Notes under the pieces: generated by a model
Told to the model about the DNA's origin: nothing
Database searches by the model: none
The model's input: the letters and a program-made list of their open reading frames with translations, nothing else
In this document: one piece after another, positions 37,747-47,067 of the stretch
How positions within the stretch are numbered: the stretch's first letter is position 1
Layout of the letters: each line of letters opens with the position of its first letter
Program-made: the position numbers and the translations under genes
DNA from: Brachypodium distachyon
Taxonomy: Eukaryota > Streptophyta > Magnoliopsida > Poales > Poaceae
Direction of reading: 5' to 3'
NCBI RefSeq assembly: GCF_000005505.3
Contig: NC_016132.3
Coordinates: forward strand, 53,582,914 to 53,646,913
Length of the DNA stretch: 64,000 nucleotides

Positions 37747-40700
37747 CTAACCAGTGCCATCAAAATCAACACGCTCTCCGGTAGCAAAGATATCCCAAAA
37801 CAGTGCACTGCTGAAGTATAGAAGTGATGTTAATATCAAAAATCCACGGAAAGAACCCATCCGATCAACAAAGAAACCTGCTCCAACAGTTCCTAAAATG
37901 GCAGCAAATGTTCCAGCCGTATTTGACATTCCTGTTAAAACACAACCATAGATTAATAATGCTTGCATAATAAAATCTATAAATATAGCACAGAGGGGAC
38001 ATATTTAGTACCATGTAGCACTCCAGCATATTGTGGGGCAATCTCCTGATAAGAGTTTATAAATGAATTTGTATCAGCGGAAAAGAGAATCCAAATTGGG
38101 GAAAAAAGAAGAGAAGTCACAAATGTGCACAATGAACTGCTGTATAAAAGCTTAGCACCTGAAGGTTTACTAGGAATCCTGAGTGACCAAAGGATTTCAA
38201 ACCAACAGCAATCGTGAGCCAAGCTGAAGCAATGACTGGACTCTTTGCCGCATTTAGGCCAAGAAGAGCAATACCAGGACCAACAAAGCCAATTGTCTGC
38301 GTGAAGCAATGACAAAGAGTCAGAATTTTAATCCCATCAGCAAATATCACGTTTGAGATGAACATCTTGATAATAAAAACCAATATTAACTAATAAATGG
38401 CAGGTGGTTGCATAACGCTTGTCATTTTTCATAGTATTGTAGTATGGCTTACCAATGTGAGAAACGTGTTGCGGATATTAGCTGGATAACAAAAAAGGTA
38501 TTTTGGTAAAGTTTTATTGACAAGGCGTCAACTATGTTAATGATTGAGTTGAAAAGGTCCAGTGCTTGCACTTTTGCAATGGCTTGCCAAATTTGAATTT
38601 CTTTTTTGCTGATATATCTTGTGAAACTGATTGCCAGTTGTGAAAGCACAATACATCACAAATTTATGTTTCATTTTGGTAAGAATATGGAGGTGCGTTC
38701 AAGATCATATTCAATAAAACAAAACTAAACATACACTTATCAGTCTTCTCTTTTATTTAACCTGAAATTTTCAGAAACGCACCTGCATTATCTTCCGAGT
38801 TAAAGTAATGCTTGTACCATTTCGGATAAGCGTATCTGATACAACACCAGCCACATAGCCTAAAACTGCCATCATGACCCAGGGGATTGCACTAAACCAT
38901 GCAGCTTCTCTCAGATTGACATGAAATATCTGATCACCATATAAGACAATGTTTAAATAAAATACAGTGATCATCAGTTTCTTTATTCAAAATACATGAA
39001 GCAGAATCTGGGCTTACTGTTTTGAAATACACTGGCATCCATGAAAGGATGACGAAATATCCCTGCCAAAAAGAAACATGGTATTCAGATTATCCCTAAA
39101 CATATTCTTCAGATGGCATAATCTAACCAAGAGTTAATGAGGGATATGTTTATAGGACTTACCCAGCTATGCATAGCATTTGCAGAAATTAAAGCCCAGG
39201 TTGGCCATTTAGAGAGTAGTTTGCTGAAAGGAGGGACCTTTCCTAATTTTTCACTTCGAATTTGGGGTTTCACCAATTTCTGACCCTTGGTTATATACTC
39301 TAGTTCATAAGCTGATATTTGAGGGTGTTCAGCAGGAGTGCCTGATATAGCAGATATCCACACCAGCACCCAAAGAAATCCAAATAAGCCAAATATGACA
39401 AATGGTCCAAAAGTTCCCACTCGTGACATTATAATAGGTGAAAGAAGTAACCCGATGGTATTTCCAAGCTGAAAGCCAGCCATGGCGATCCCGACAGCAC
39501 TAGATCGTTCTGTTTGAGGAAACCACCTATAAGAAAGTTCCAATGGAATTTTTTTCATAAATCTTGACAGGCAGTGCAATACGAACATATAAATACTAGG
39601 TTGTGGAAAATGTGTGAAGATGTCAAGATAATCAAGTGACCAAAAGGAACAAGTTCCAAAGAAATACCTTGATACCATGTTGTTCATACATGGCAGTGCC
39701 ACTCCTTCTGCAATACCCAGCAGAACTCTAGTTGAGATGAACAACCACAGAGAGCGAGCAGCTGCCCAAGGGGATAGGAATGTAGCCAGGGACCATAAAG
39801 CCACGCCATAAGCCATGACTCGCCTCCCTCCATAGTAATCAACAAGTGCTCCACCAATTATTGGTGATATCAGATATCCCCAAAGGAAGGATGACTGTTT
39901 GGTGCTTCAACAACACAATGGCATCACCTTATCATTCAAGGAGGGTGCATAAAGTCATGAAGAACAGTATAGGCAGTGGACACTCCATATTTTGGTAGCC
40001 GTGAAGGATATTCCGTATTTTGTCAGAAGTAATAGTTGGTACTCCCTCCGTCCAGAAATAAGTGACTTGGATTTGTATAGATTTCTGGACGGAGGGAGTA
40101 CATTACTTATATTACAGCTACCCAAGTGACGAAAGTAAACATTAAGTATAATATGGATGAACAAACTGAAAAGGAAGCCCCTCAAAAAAGGTAAACAGGA
40201 AAAATATTAACACATGAGTCATTTATTTGATGGGAGATGACTAAATCGCATACCAGTATTAACCTGTAATTATCACTGGACCACATTGCTAAACCTTAAT
40301 CGGTGCCTTTGAGTACTCTATCAGCAAAGACAGTTGAGCTCCCAGTCACTACTAGTGGTATACTGACTGCGACGCAACCAAGTGCCAAACAACAACAAAT
40401 AGAAGTAATGATAGCTGCGAACCTGCACGACACCGGCGAAGGACGAGGTCCATCCGTAGGCCTGGGAGAGCGGGACGATGGCCACGGACATGACGACGCG
40501 GTCGGCGTTGCAGAGCGCGAGGGCCAGCCCCAGCATCGCCGCCACCTTCACCCTCTCAGATGTCACGAACTCCACCGCCACAGCCTGGGCCTCGCCTCCA
40601 CCGGCGGCGGAAGCCCCAGGAGGCGCAGTAGCGGGAGGGTTCCTGGCCAGAGGCCGGAGCGGCTGGAGAGGAGCAGGAAGCAGGAGGTGGCCGTGTAGAC

Positions 40701-40839
40701 GGCGAGGCTGCCATGGAGGCGGGGCCGGAGTTTGAGCTCGGGCGGGAGGAAGGCGGCGGCGGCGGCCGGAGAGGAAGGGAGGAGCGGAAGGGGGCAGGAG
40801 CGAGCGGGTCAAAGGGAGCAGTTGGCCGGGAAGGGCCAT
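37747..40839 (-). CDS. PHT4-type plastid anion/phosphate transporter (MFS), eight exons
   Basis: Exons (minus strand): 40423-40839, 39668-39894, 39163-39526, 39018-39062, 38783-38929, 38159-38296, 38012-38045, 37747-37931; all in phase, 518 residues. Major facilitator superfamily, SLC17-like. The Arg/Pro/Ala-rich first 80 residues look like a chloroplast transit peptide. Twelve membrane segments follow, with family motifs C-N-A-D-R-V-V-M-S-V-A, W-G-Y-L-I-S-P-I-I-G-G, G-I-A-E-G-V-A-L-P, R-S-S-A-V-G-I-A-M-A-G-F-Q-L-G, W-M-P-V-Y-F-K-T and G-M-S-N-T-A-G-T near the C terminus. PHT4 members move phosphate or ascorbate across plastid envelopes or thylakoids; which paralogue this is, and its substrate, cannot be told by eye. 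The product ends D-F-D-G-T-G. A Stowaway element is in intron 1. The start faces the SUMO gene head to head. Confidence 0.92.
40040..40100. mobile_element. Short Stowaway MITE in anion transporter intron 1
   Basis: TACTCCCTCCGTCCAGAAAT and ATTTCTGGACGGAGGGAGTA are exact inverted repeats flanked by TA; 61 bp, the most intact termini in the window, suggesting a recent insertion or strong hairpin conservation. Confidence 0.93.
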
Positions 40840-41423
40840 GGGTTGTTGTTCTTTCCTCCGGTTGATGAGTGCGGTGAGGAGAAGCCGGCCGTAGTGGGAG
40901 TGATGGATGATTTCGGTGAGGTGGATTGATGCTGTGACGTGTCAGTGTTCACCATTGTCACTGGGCCAGTGGGTCAGTGATGCTGGGGTTGCTCCGTTCT
41001 GGCCCAACGTGGCCCATTCGGTATGTTTGGTGGGCCAAAATCAGCTTGTTGAGTTTGAGAGTTTTGTTTATTTTAGAAATGTTGAATCTGTGTACGCAGA
41101 GGCCGGCTAGATGGAAAGCTTCGTCGTTGCGTTTCACGATCTGTATATGCAGTTTGGAAGGTAATCTACACGAACGGTCAAGCTACACATTCAAACCGAT
41201 GCGAATATAAACGTTAAGCATTCCGAAAAGAAAAAAGAGAACACAAAATAAAGCCCATTGAACAGAACAAAACCCAACACGATTCAGACTCGGCCTACCC
41301 ACCCATAAATAAAACCTACTCAGCGGGCCGGAAAGCAGAAACGATCGCAACAGCGCCCCAAAACAAAAAACACAACCGCAACAGATCGATTCAAAGGCGC
41401 CGATCGACCGAAGCGGACCGACT
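40840..41423. promoter_or_regulatory. Head-to-head intergenic region, transporter and SUMO genes
   Basis: 584 bases separate the start codons of two divergently oriented genes, so promoters of both must lie here or overlap. No clear TATA box was found on either side. Confidence 0.45.
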
Positions 41424-41786
41424 ATGCCGTCGCCGCCGCCGCCATCAGGGCACGACAAGACAGATGCGGAGCCGGAGGTCTTTAAGCCGGTGAAGCCCGA
41501 GCCGACGGCGGACGGGGACTTCATCAACGTCACGGTCACGAGCCAGATCTCCGTCGACGTCCTCTTCCGCATCAAGCGCAACGCCCGGCTGCAGCGCCTC
41601 ATGGACATGTACTGCGGTAAGCACTCGCTCGACCCGAGAGCCGTCAGGTTCCTGAACGACGAGGGCAAATACCTCAAGGCCGCTCAGACGGCGGACGAGG
41701 CCGGGTTGAAGGACGGCGGCCTGATCGACGTCCATATGGCCCAGGACGGCGGCTTCGCTCCTAGTATTACCTCTGTTCACATATGA
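41424..41786 (+). CDS. Divergent SUMO precursor, intronless
   Basis: 120 residues with a ubiquitin-like beta-grasp domain at about residues 32-110, closest to SUMO: F-I-N-V-T-V, L-F-R-I-K-R-N-A-R-L, L-M-D-M-Y-C-G-K, and F-L-N-D-E-G align with the SUMO pattern (V-F-F-R-I-K-R ... L-M-N-A-Y-C). Gly109-Gly110 (A-Q-D-G-G) sits where SUMO proteases cut, leaving a 10-residue tail, so it can in principle be matured and conjugated. The N-terminal extension is Pro-rich and contains V-K-P-E (residues 23-26), a match to the psi-K-x-E sumoylation consensus, which canonical plant SUMO1/2 lack as far as I recall. Absence of introns suggests a retroposed copy. Intact frame argues it is functional. It lies 584 bp from the divergent transporter gene. 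Confidence 0.88.
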   Translation: MPSPPPPSGHDKTDAEPEVFKPVKPEPTADGDFINVTVTSQISVDVLFRIKRNARLQRLMDMYCGKHSLDPRAVRFLNDEGKYLKAAQTADEAGLKDGGLIDVHMAQDGGFAPSITSVHI

Positions 41787-42080
41787 ATTCTATGAATAGT
41801 AAGTTCTCCGTGTTGCGGTTGGTGACAAGAATTTAGAATAGTAATATTTTACGTGTGGTGTAATTGACTGTCGCTGATTTTCTTAGACCATGAAATCTTT
41901 CTTGGCCATGAAAATGTGAAATCTTTCTTGACCATGATTAGAGGTAAACTAGTACTGTGTAGAACACTTTGCCTTGGGAATTTTCAGATCCGTTAGTCTT
42001 AGGGAAATATGTTTTTTCCACCAACCGGATTGTCTGCGAAGCTCTTTGTTTTGATTCGTCTGTCACTTGTAACTCAATAA

Positions 42081-42284
42081 GGTTGAGTTCTTTTCAGTTT
42101 CTAGGACCGGTTTTTTCTAAAAGCTGATCTCACCTAGCTTCTTAGAGAAGCCGCATCTTAGATTTAGCTAGGTTTCCAAAATAATTTGGTAGCCCAATCA
42201 AATTTAGATGGTGACTTCTTCAGGAAGCTGGGGGAGTGCAGCTTTTCGGAGAAGCCGATCCAGGAAACCGAAAAGAACTGGCCC
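42081..42284. mobile_element. MITE with about 42-bp terminal inverted repeats
   Basis: The left end, GGTTGAGTTCTTTTCAGTTT then CTAGGACCGG ... AAAAGCTG, matches the reverse complement of the right end, GGGCCAGTTCTTTTCGGTTT then CCTGGATCGG ... AAAAGCTG, at most positions over about 42 bases. TAA lies left and TAC right, compatible with a decayed 3-bp TWA target duplication of Tourist/Harbinger-type elements. No coding capacity. Confidence 0.7.
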
Positions 42285-42420
42285 TACGACGTCTATTGAT
42301 TTTCTCCGTCAGTTTTTACTTTTTAGAAACGTAGGTCTAGTTGAGCTATTGAATAGATGGGCCTCTCATTTTGATTTTGATTTGGGATTTGTCGAACCGA
42401 GTCAACCTGTGGTGATTTAT

Positions 42421-42470
42421 AACCTCTCTAAATTTCCGATTCTCAAAATGAAAAACCTCTCTAAATTTCC
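42421..42470. repeat. Direct duplication AACCTCTCTAAATTTCC
   Basis: Exact 17-base copies at 42421-42437 and 42454-42470 with a 33-base period. Confidence 0.85.
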
Positions 42471-42884
42471 TAAAAAACCACTATAAATAAGGCAAATGAG
42501 TGAAAACAGGCTGAGAACTCTCGCTCCATATCCCGCCATATTTTTTCTCTTACAGCTCGTTTGACACCAATCATCTGGGTTTAGAATTCTGAAATTCATT
42601 TTCAAAAATCAACTTATTTGATTGGCGCAAGATTGGCCACGGAAATTCAATCTCAAAAATTTCATAAAGTCACACTATAAAGTCCAATTCCAAAAATGGA
42701 CGGTTAAATGGACGGCTAAGAAATATCCACTCCATTCCACCCTGTACGAAAGCACAGTGGTGATCAACAAGACAACAAAGCTGGATCAAATCCCTTGTCA
42801 CGAACTACTGCGGGCGGTGCCACGAAAAGCCAACTTGCAAAGTAAGGTCCGGATGAAACCTCCTAACTCCTAAGGCTAAGGGGC

Positions 42885-43368
42885 TGTTAAAACTTAATGT
42901 GGATGCACCGTCTGATGTAGATGAACTCCGAGGAACAGACGTTGTGTCATTATTTCCGGACTCCAAGGGCGATTTTGTGGTGGCTACCTATAAGAAGTTT
43001 GCGGCGTGTCTTGACGTTCATGTTCCGGAAGCTTCTGCACTACACTTCGGACTCCTCGCACAAATGGTGGGATGTAACAGGATGGTCATCGGTGGGTTGC
43101 ACAACCAGGAAATGATTGGTACCGCGAGCCAGCACGAGCGATGAGGTACGGTGGAGCTGCGATCTACGGAAACTCAAGTTTCAGGCAGACGAGTCCGTGG
43201 ACATTCGTGGACATATCCTTCCAACATGCGCACCGCGAGTCAAACATGGTGGCACACGAACTTGCTCCGATGGCAAAGCATTCTCCCTCCGCTACTTGGA
43301 TCGAAACCCCACTTGGTAACATTATACCTCTGCTCTTGGAAGATGTAACGGCTATTGAAGCCTGGTAA
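42885..43368 (+). pseudogene. RNase H-like (RVT_3) retroelement fragment, frameshifted
   Basis: Read in pieces, this encodes the RNase H-like domain found in plant non-LTR retroelements and their derivatives. It starts around K-L-N-V-D-A (canonical L-K-L-N-V-D-A-S) and continues with S-K-G-D-F-V-V-A-T-Y and V-P-E-A-S-A-L-H-F-G-L-L, then N-R-M-V-I-G. The frame breaks near 43085-43145; the end (H-R-E-S-N-M-V-A-H-E-L-A then S-A-T-W-I-E-T-P-L-G and I-I-P-L-L-L-E-D-V) resumes in another frame and stops at 43366-43368. No reverse transcriptase is found upstream, so it is a broken fragment. Sequence upstream (42620-42880) may be further decayed element but is not recognisable. Confidence 0.75.
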
Positions 43369-43656
43369 AATGGTATTTGTGTCAAAAACAAAGACAACAA
43401 AGCTCGATCTCTACACCTTAGGAATTCAGTTGATGAAAATAGCAGGACACTTCACTGAATTTTTTTGACGAGTACACTTCACTGAATTTAATCCGATGTG
43501 TTACGACTTACAAGTCGCGACTAATTAATCTGCCCCTCCCTTGCAAGCGCGCACATACGTACGGACCCGATTGATCACGTCCCAGGAGGGCCACACAACC
43601 CACGGACGGTCGTCGCGCGCCCCGGGACGCTCCCGGCGCGCTCTATCTTCTCCCGC

Positions 43657-43679
43657 GCCACGTCGGCGCCCGGCTTATC
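43657..43679 (+). promoter_or_regulatory. Candidate light-response motifs before SBPase
   Basis: GCCACGTCGGC (ACGT core, 43657-43667) is followed by CTTATC (43674-43679), the reverse of the I-box core GATAAG. Paired ACGT and I-box motifs are common in promoters of light-induced photosynthesis genes. They lie about 210-230 bases before the ATG. Confidence 0.4.
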
Positions 43680-43887
43680 TGGTCCAGTCGTGCCTCCGCC
43701 GTGTGTGATCCCAAATCCCCCATCCGAGCTTAGCTGCAGCCGCAGGTAGGTCGCTCACCACGCAACGTAAAATCGTATGACAACTAAATAACACACTCCC
43801 CCCTCCAAAGAAAAGCTTAAGCTCAGTCCGCCTCGGTCACCTCGTCGGCGTCTACCAGAGATTACGGCGGCAGCTCGCATCGCAGCA

Positions 43888-46691
43888 ATGGAGACCGTCG
43901 CGGCGTCCGGCTACGCCCGCGGGGCCGCCACGCGCTCCCCCGCCTGCTGCGCCGCCATGTCCTTCTCGCAGTCCTACAGGCCCAAGGTGTGTGTGAATTT
44001 TGCAAATGTAGGCGCGCCAAACTTTATCTTTTTGGTTGATGCCTGACGGGTAATGTCGGCGCGCTGCAGGCTGCCAGGCCGCCGACCACGTTCTACGGCG
44101 AGTCGGTGCGGGCGAACACGGCGAGGACGCTCCCGGGGAGGCAGTCCAAGGCGGCGAGCCGCGCCGCGCTCACCACACGGTGCGCGATCGGGGACAGCCT
44201 GGTGAGTGTAGTGTAGATAATCAGCCAATCAGCGTGCAGTGCCGAACAAACTGTGCATCGGTGCAGCCGTGAAAGTGCTTACGGTACGCCGTGTTGTGGT
44301 GTGGTGCCAGGAGGAGTTCCTGACCAAGGCGACGCCGGACAAGAACCTCATCAGGCTGCTGATCTGCATGGGGGAGGCGATGAGGACGATCGCGTTCAAG
44401 GTCAGGACGGCGTCCTGCGGCGGCACGGCCTGCGTCAACTCCTTCGGAGACGAGCAGCTCGCCGTCGACATGCTCGCCGACAAGCTCCTCTTCGAGGTGA
44501 AACGACCCGACCGAATGTTAATAATTTCTCTACACGTAGGCGTGCAGTGCAGGCCTCGTCTCGTCACGGTTTCCGTTTTCTTTTCTTATGTACTGCTGCT
44601 CCTCTGTAGGCGTTGGAGTACTCCCATGTCTGCAAGTATGCGTGCTCTGAGGAAGTCCCTGAGCTGCAAGACATGGGTGGCCCAGTCGACGGTACATATC
44701 CATTTCTTGTCACCATTGATATGCATAAACAAACAAGAGTCTGAAACTCGATACAGATTACAGATGAGTGAGGAGAACAAGGATCACTTGATAAATGATG
44801 TCAAGTCCATCTTTGCATCCCTATGCCCGAATTTGACGGTACAGACAGCGTTCAGTGCAACTGAACAGAACATATATGTTTCCTTCGCACCTTCAGAGAA
44901 CTATAGCAGTGAAACAACATATCAGTATATGGAACCAAGATGTCTTCTTGGATTCTGGCCATAGATGCCATCCTAATTGGAGACATGGATACTAACAAAA
45001 CATCCATTCACCGCCTACTACATGTCTGAGCAAACTAGAGCTTACAAAATGCTGCCATCCTACTGTAGTTGCATAGGTGTCATTATAACTGTTGCATACA
45101 AAATTCAGAAATAAAACAAGAATTTAGCCTTTGTGATTCTGATCGGCTTGGAATCGATCGTCTGGCAGGCGGTTTCAGTGTTGCGTTCGATCCCCTTGAC
45201 GGTTCCAGCATTGTCGACACAAACTTCACTGTGGGAACCATCTTTGGTGTTTGGCCCGGTGACAAGCTGACGGGCGTCACCGGTGGAGACCAGGTTGCTG
45301 CTGCCATGGGAATCTACGGCCCTCGCACCACTTTCGTAGTGGCCCTCAAGGACTGCCCTGGAACTCATGAATTCCTTCTTCTTGACGAAGGTTTGCATCA
45401 ATTTCTTACGAACCCAGTGGAGCTTCTGTACGCATGTAATGTGACATTAACCGAAGGTCTGCAAATGTTGCAGGTAAATGGCAGCATGTCAAGGACACCA
45501 CAACCATCGGAGAAGGGAAGATGTTCTCTCCTGGTAATCTGAGGGCCACATTTGACAACCCTGATTATGACAAGGTACTACCTTCTTTCTTACTGATGTT
45601 ATCATATTTTAGCAGCTGCAGGTTGTGGCTTCTGTGTATGACAAGGCTTTCTCATCATTAGGAGTAGTTCTAATCAGAAACTAATAACTGGAAATTAAAT
45701 GCATCTTTTCAGCTTGTCAACTACTATGTCAAGGAGAAGTACACATTGCGCTATACCGGAGGAATGGTCCCTGATGTCAACCAGGTACATATCAACAACT
45801 CTTCAGTTAATTTATTTTTCCCGAAGCATGAACACTTCAGTTATTACAAGTCCTGTATGCTCACATCCTTAGAAACCACCGCTGTTTCTTCCAACTCGAG
45901 CCGAGAGGAAGTGTCAATATGTTATCTGACCCTGCCCCAAAAAACACTGTATGGTAAATCACTTGCATGGGAATACTGAATGCCATGACAATAGTTCGGT
46001 TTCAGTACCGATGATCTGATCGATGATCAGGATTCAGGAGTGCCTGTTCAGTAACATTGAACGGACCATAATCAATCTGTCATGTCAGTTCGACTTCTAC
46101 ACCTTTTGCACGGGAAGAGACAATCTTACAGACAAGGCAAGGTAACTTTCGGGAACAAGAATTCGGTTCGGTGCTCCCAGTGAGTGCCACGAACTGTAGT
46201 TCCACCACGAGCCCATGCGATTGACTGTTGCGCTAGCTGTACCGGCGTCTGCTTTAAGCAAGACCACACGACACGATCGGCACGGCACATAGTGAACGAA
46301 CATTGCTTTCGTGACTTGCCTACACTCCATTGCACAGAAATATTTTAACACGGACGCGCGAGAACGAATGAATTAATGAACTTGAACTCAACTTTGGTGA
46401 TATGTGCAGATCATCGTCAAGGAGAAGGGCATCTTCACCAACGTGACGTCTCCCACGGCCAAGGCCAAGCTGCGGCTCCTGTTCGAGGTGGCCCCGCTGG
46501 GCTTCTTGATAGAGAAAGCCGGCGGGCACAGCAGCGACGGCAAGCAGTCGGTGCTGGACAAGGTGATCACGGTGCTCGACGAGCGGACCCAGGTGGCCTA
46601 CGGGTCCAAGAACGAGATCATCCGGTTCGAGGAGACTCTCTACGGCTCGTCGAGGCTCGCGGCTGGCGCCACCGTCGGCGCAACCGTCTAA
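43888..46691 (+). CDS. SBPase: Sedoheptulose-1,7-bisphosphatase, chloroplastic, eight exons
   Basis: Calvin-cycle enzyme that dephosphorylates sedoheptulose 1,7-bisphosphate in the stroma. Exons: 43888-43986, 44070-44201, 44311-44496, 44610-44691, 45169-45390, 45474-45574, 45713-45784, 46410-46691; all in phase, 391 residues, two fewer than the wheat enzyme as I remember it. The transit peptide covers roughly the first 75 residues. The redox pair Cys-G-G-T-A-Cys marks thioredoxin control and distinguishes it from chloroplast FBPase; the metal/phosphate motif D-P-L-D-G-S-S is intact. The C terminus is [10 protein letters not shown]. Similarity to the wheat protein is very high, with changes mainly in the transit peptide. 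Intron 7 is the longest (625 bases). The donor of exon 6 joins K-L-V-N-Y as expected. It converges with the OCTOPUS-type gene. Confidence 0.97.
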
Positions 46692-46816
46692 GCTTCTTCT
46701 TTTTTTTCCCTTTACCCTCGCCGCATGCCGTGAAACGAACCTGAGTAAACAAGAAGCTGAAACAGCCGTCCGTTTTAGAGTCCAACTGTCCAAGATGTTG
46801 TGATGCAAACTGGTAA

Positions 46817-47067
46817 TGCAGTGGACAGACGGGCTTGTAGAACTCTCTCCCCTCTCTGTCTCCATGTCTCCCCTGCAAGGTAGTTTTTGTACTACTACAC
46901 AGTTTGTGTGCATGGCAACACTTGCGTCATCAGATGTCTGGATGTCTAAGCCAAGTGGGCAATGACAACGTGACCTCTCCATCGATCTCTGCAACTTTGC
47001 CCCTCCTCTCACTATCATGCATGCAGCAGTGCGGTGATGGATTGCAGTGGACAGACGGGCTTGTAGA
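46817..47067. repeat. 25-bp direct repeat downstream of SBPase
   Basis: TGCAGTGGACAGACGGGCTT followed by GTAGA is present at 46817-46841 and 47043-47067, exact over 25 bases, 226 bases apart. Confidence 0.85.

Larger units (their letters stand above)
41787..43887. other. Intergenic, transposon-rich, before SBPase
   Basis: Contains the inverted-repeat element 42081-42284, a tandem 17-base duplication (AACCTCTCTAAATTTCC at 42421 and 42454), the RNase H-like pseudogene (42885-43368) and the SBPase promoter. No intact gene was seen. Confidence 0.65.
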
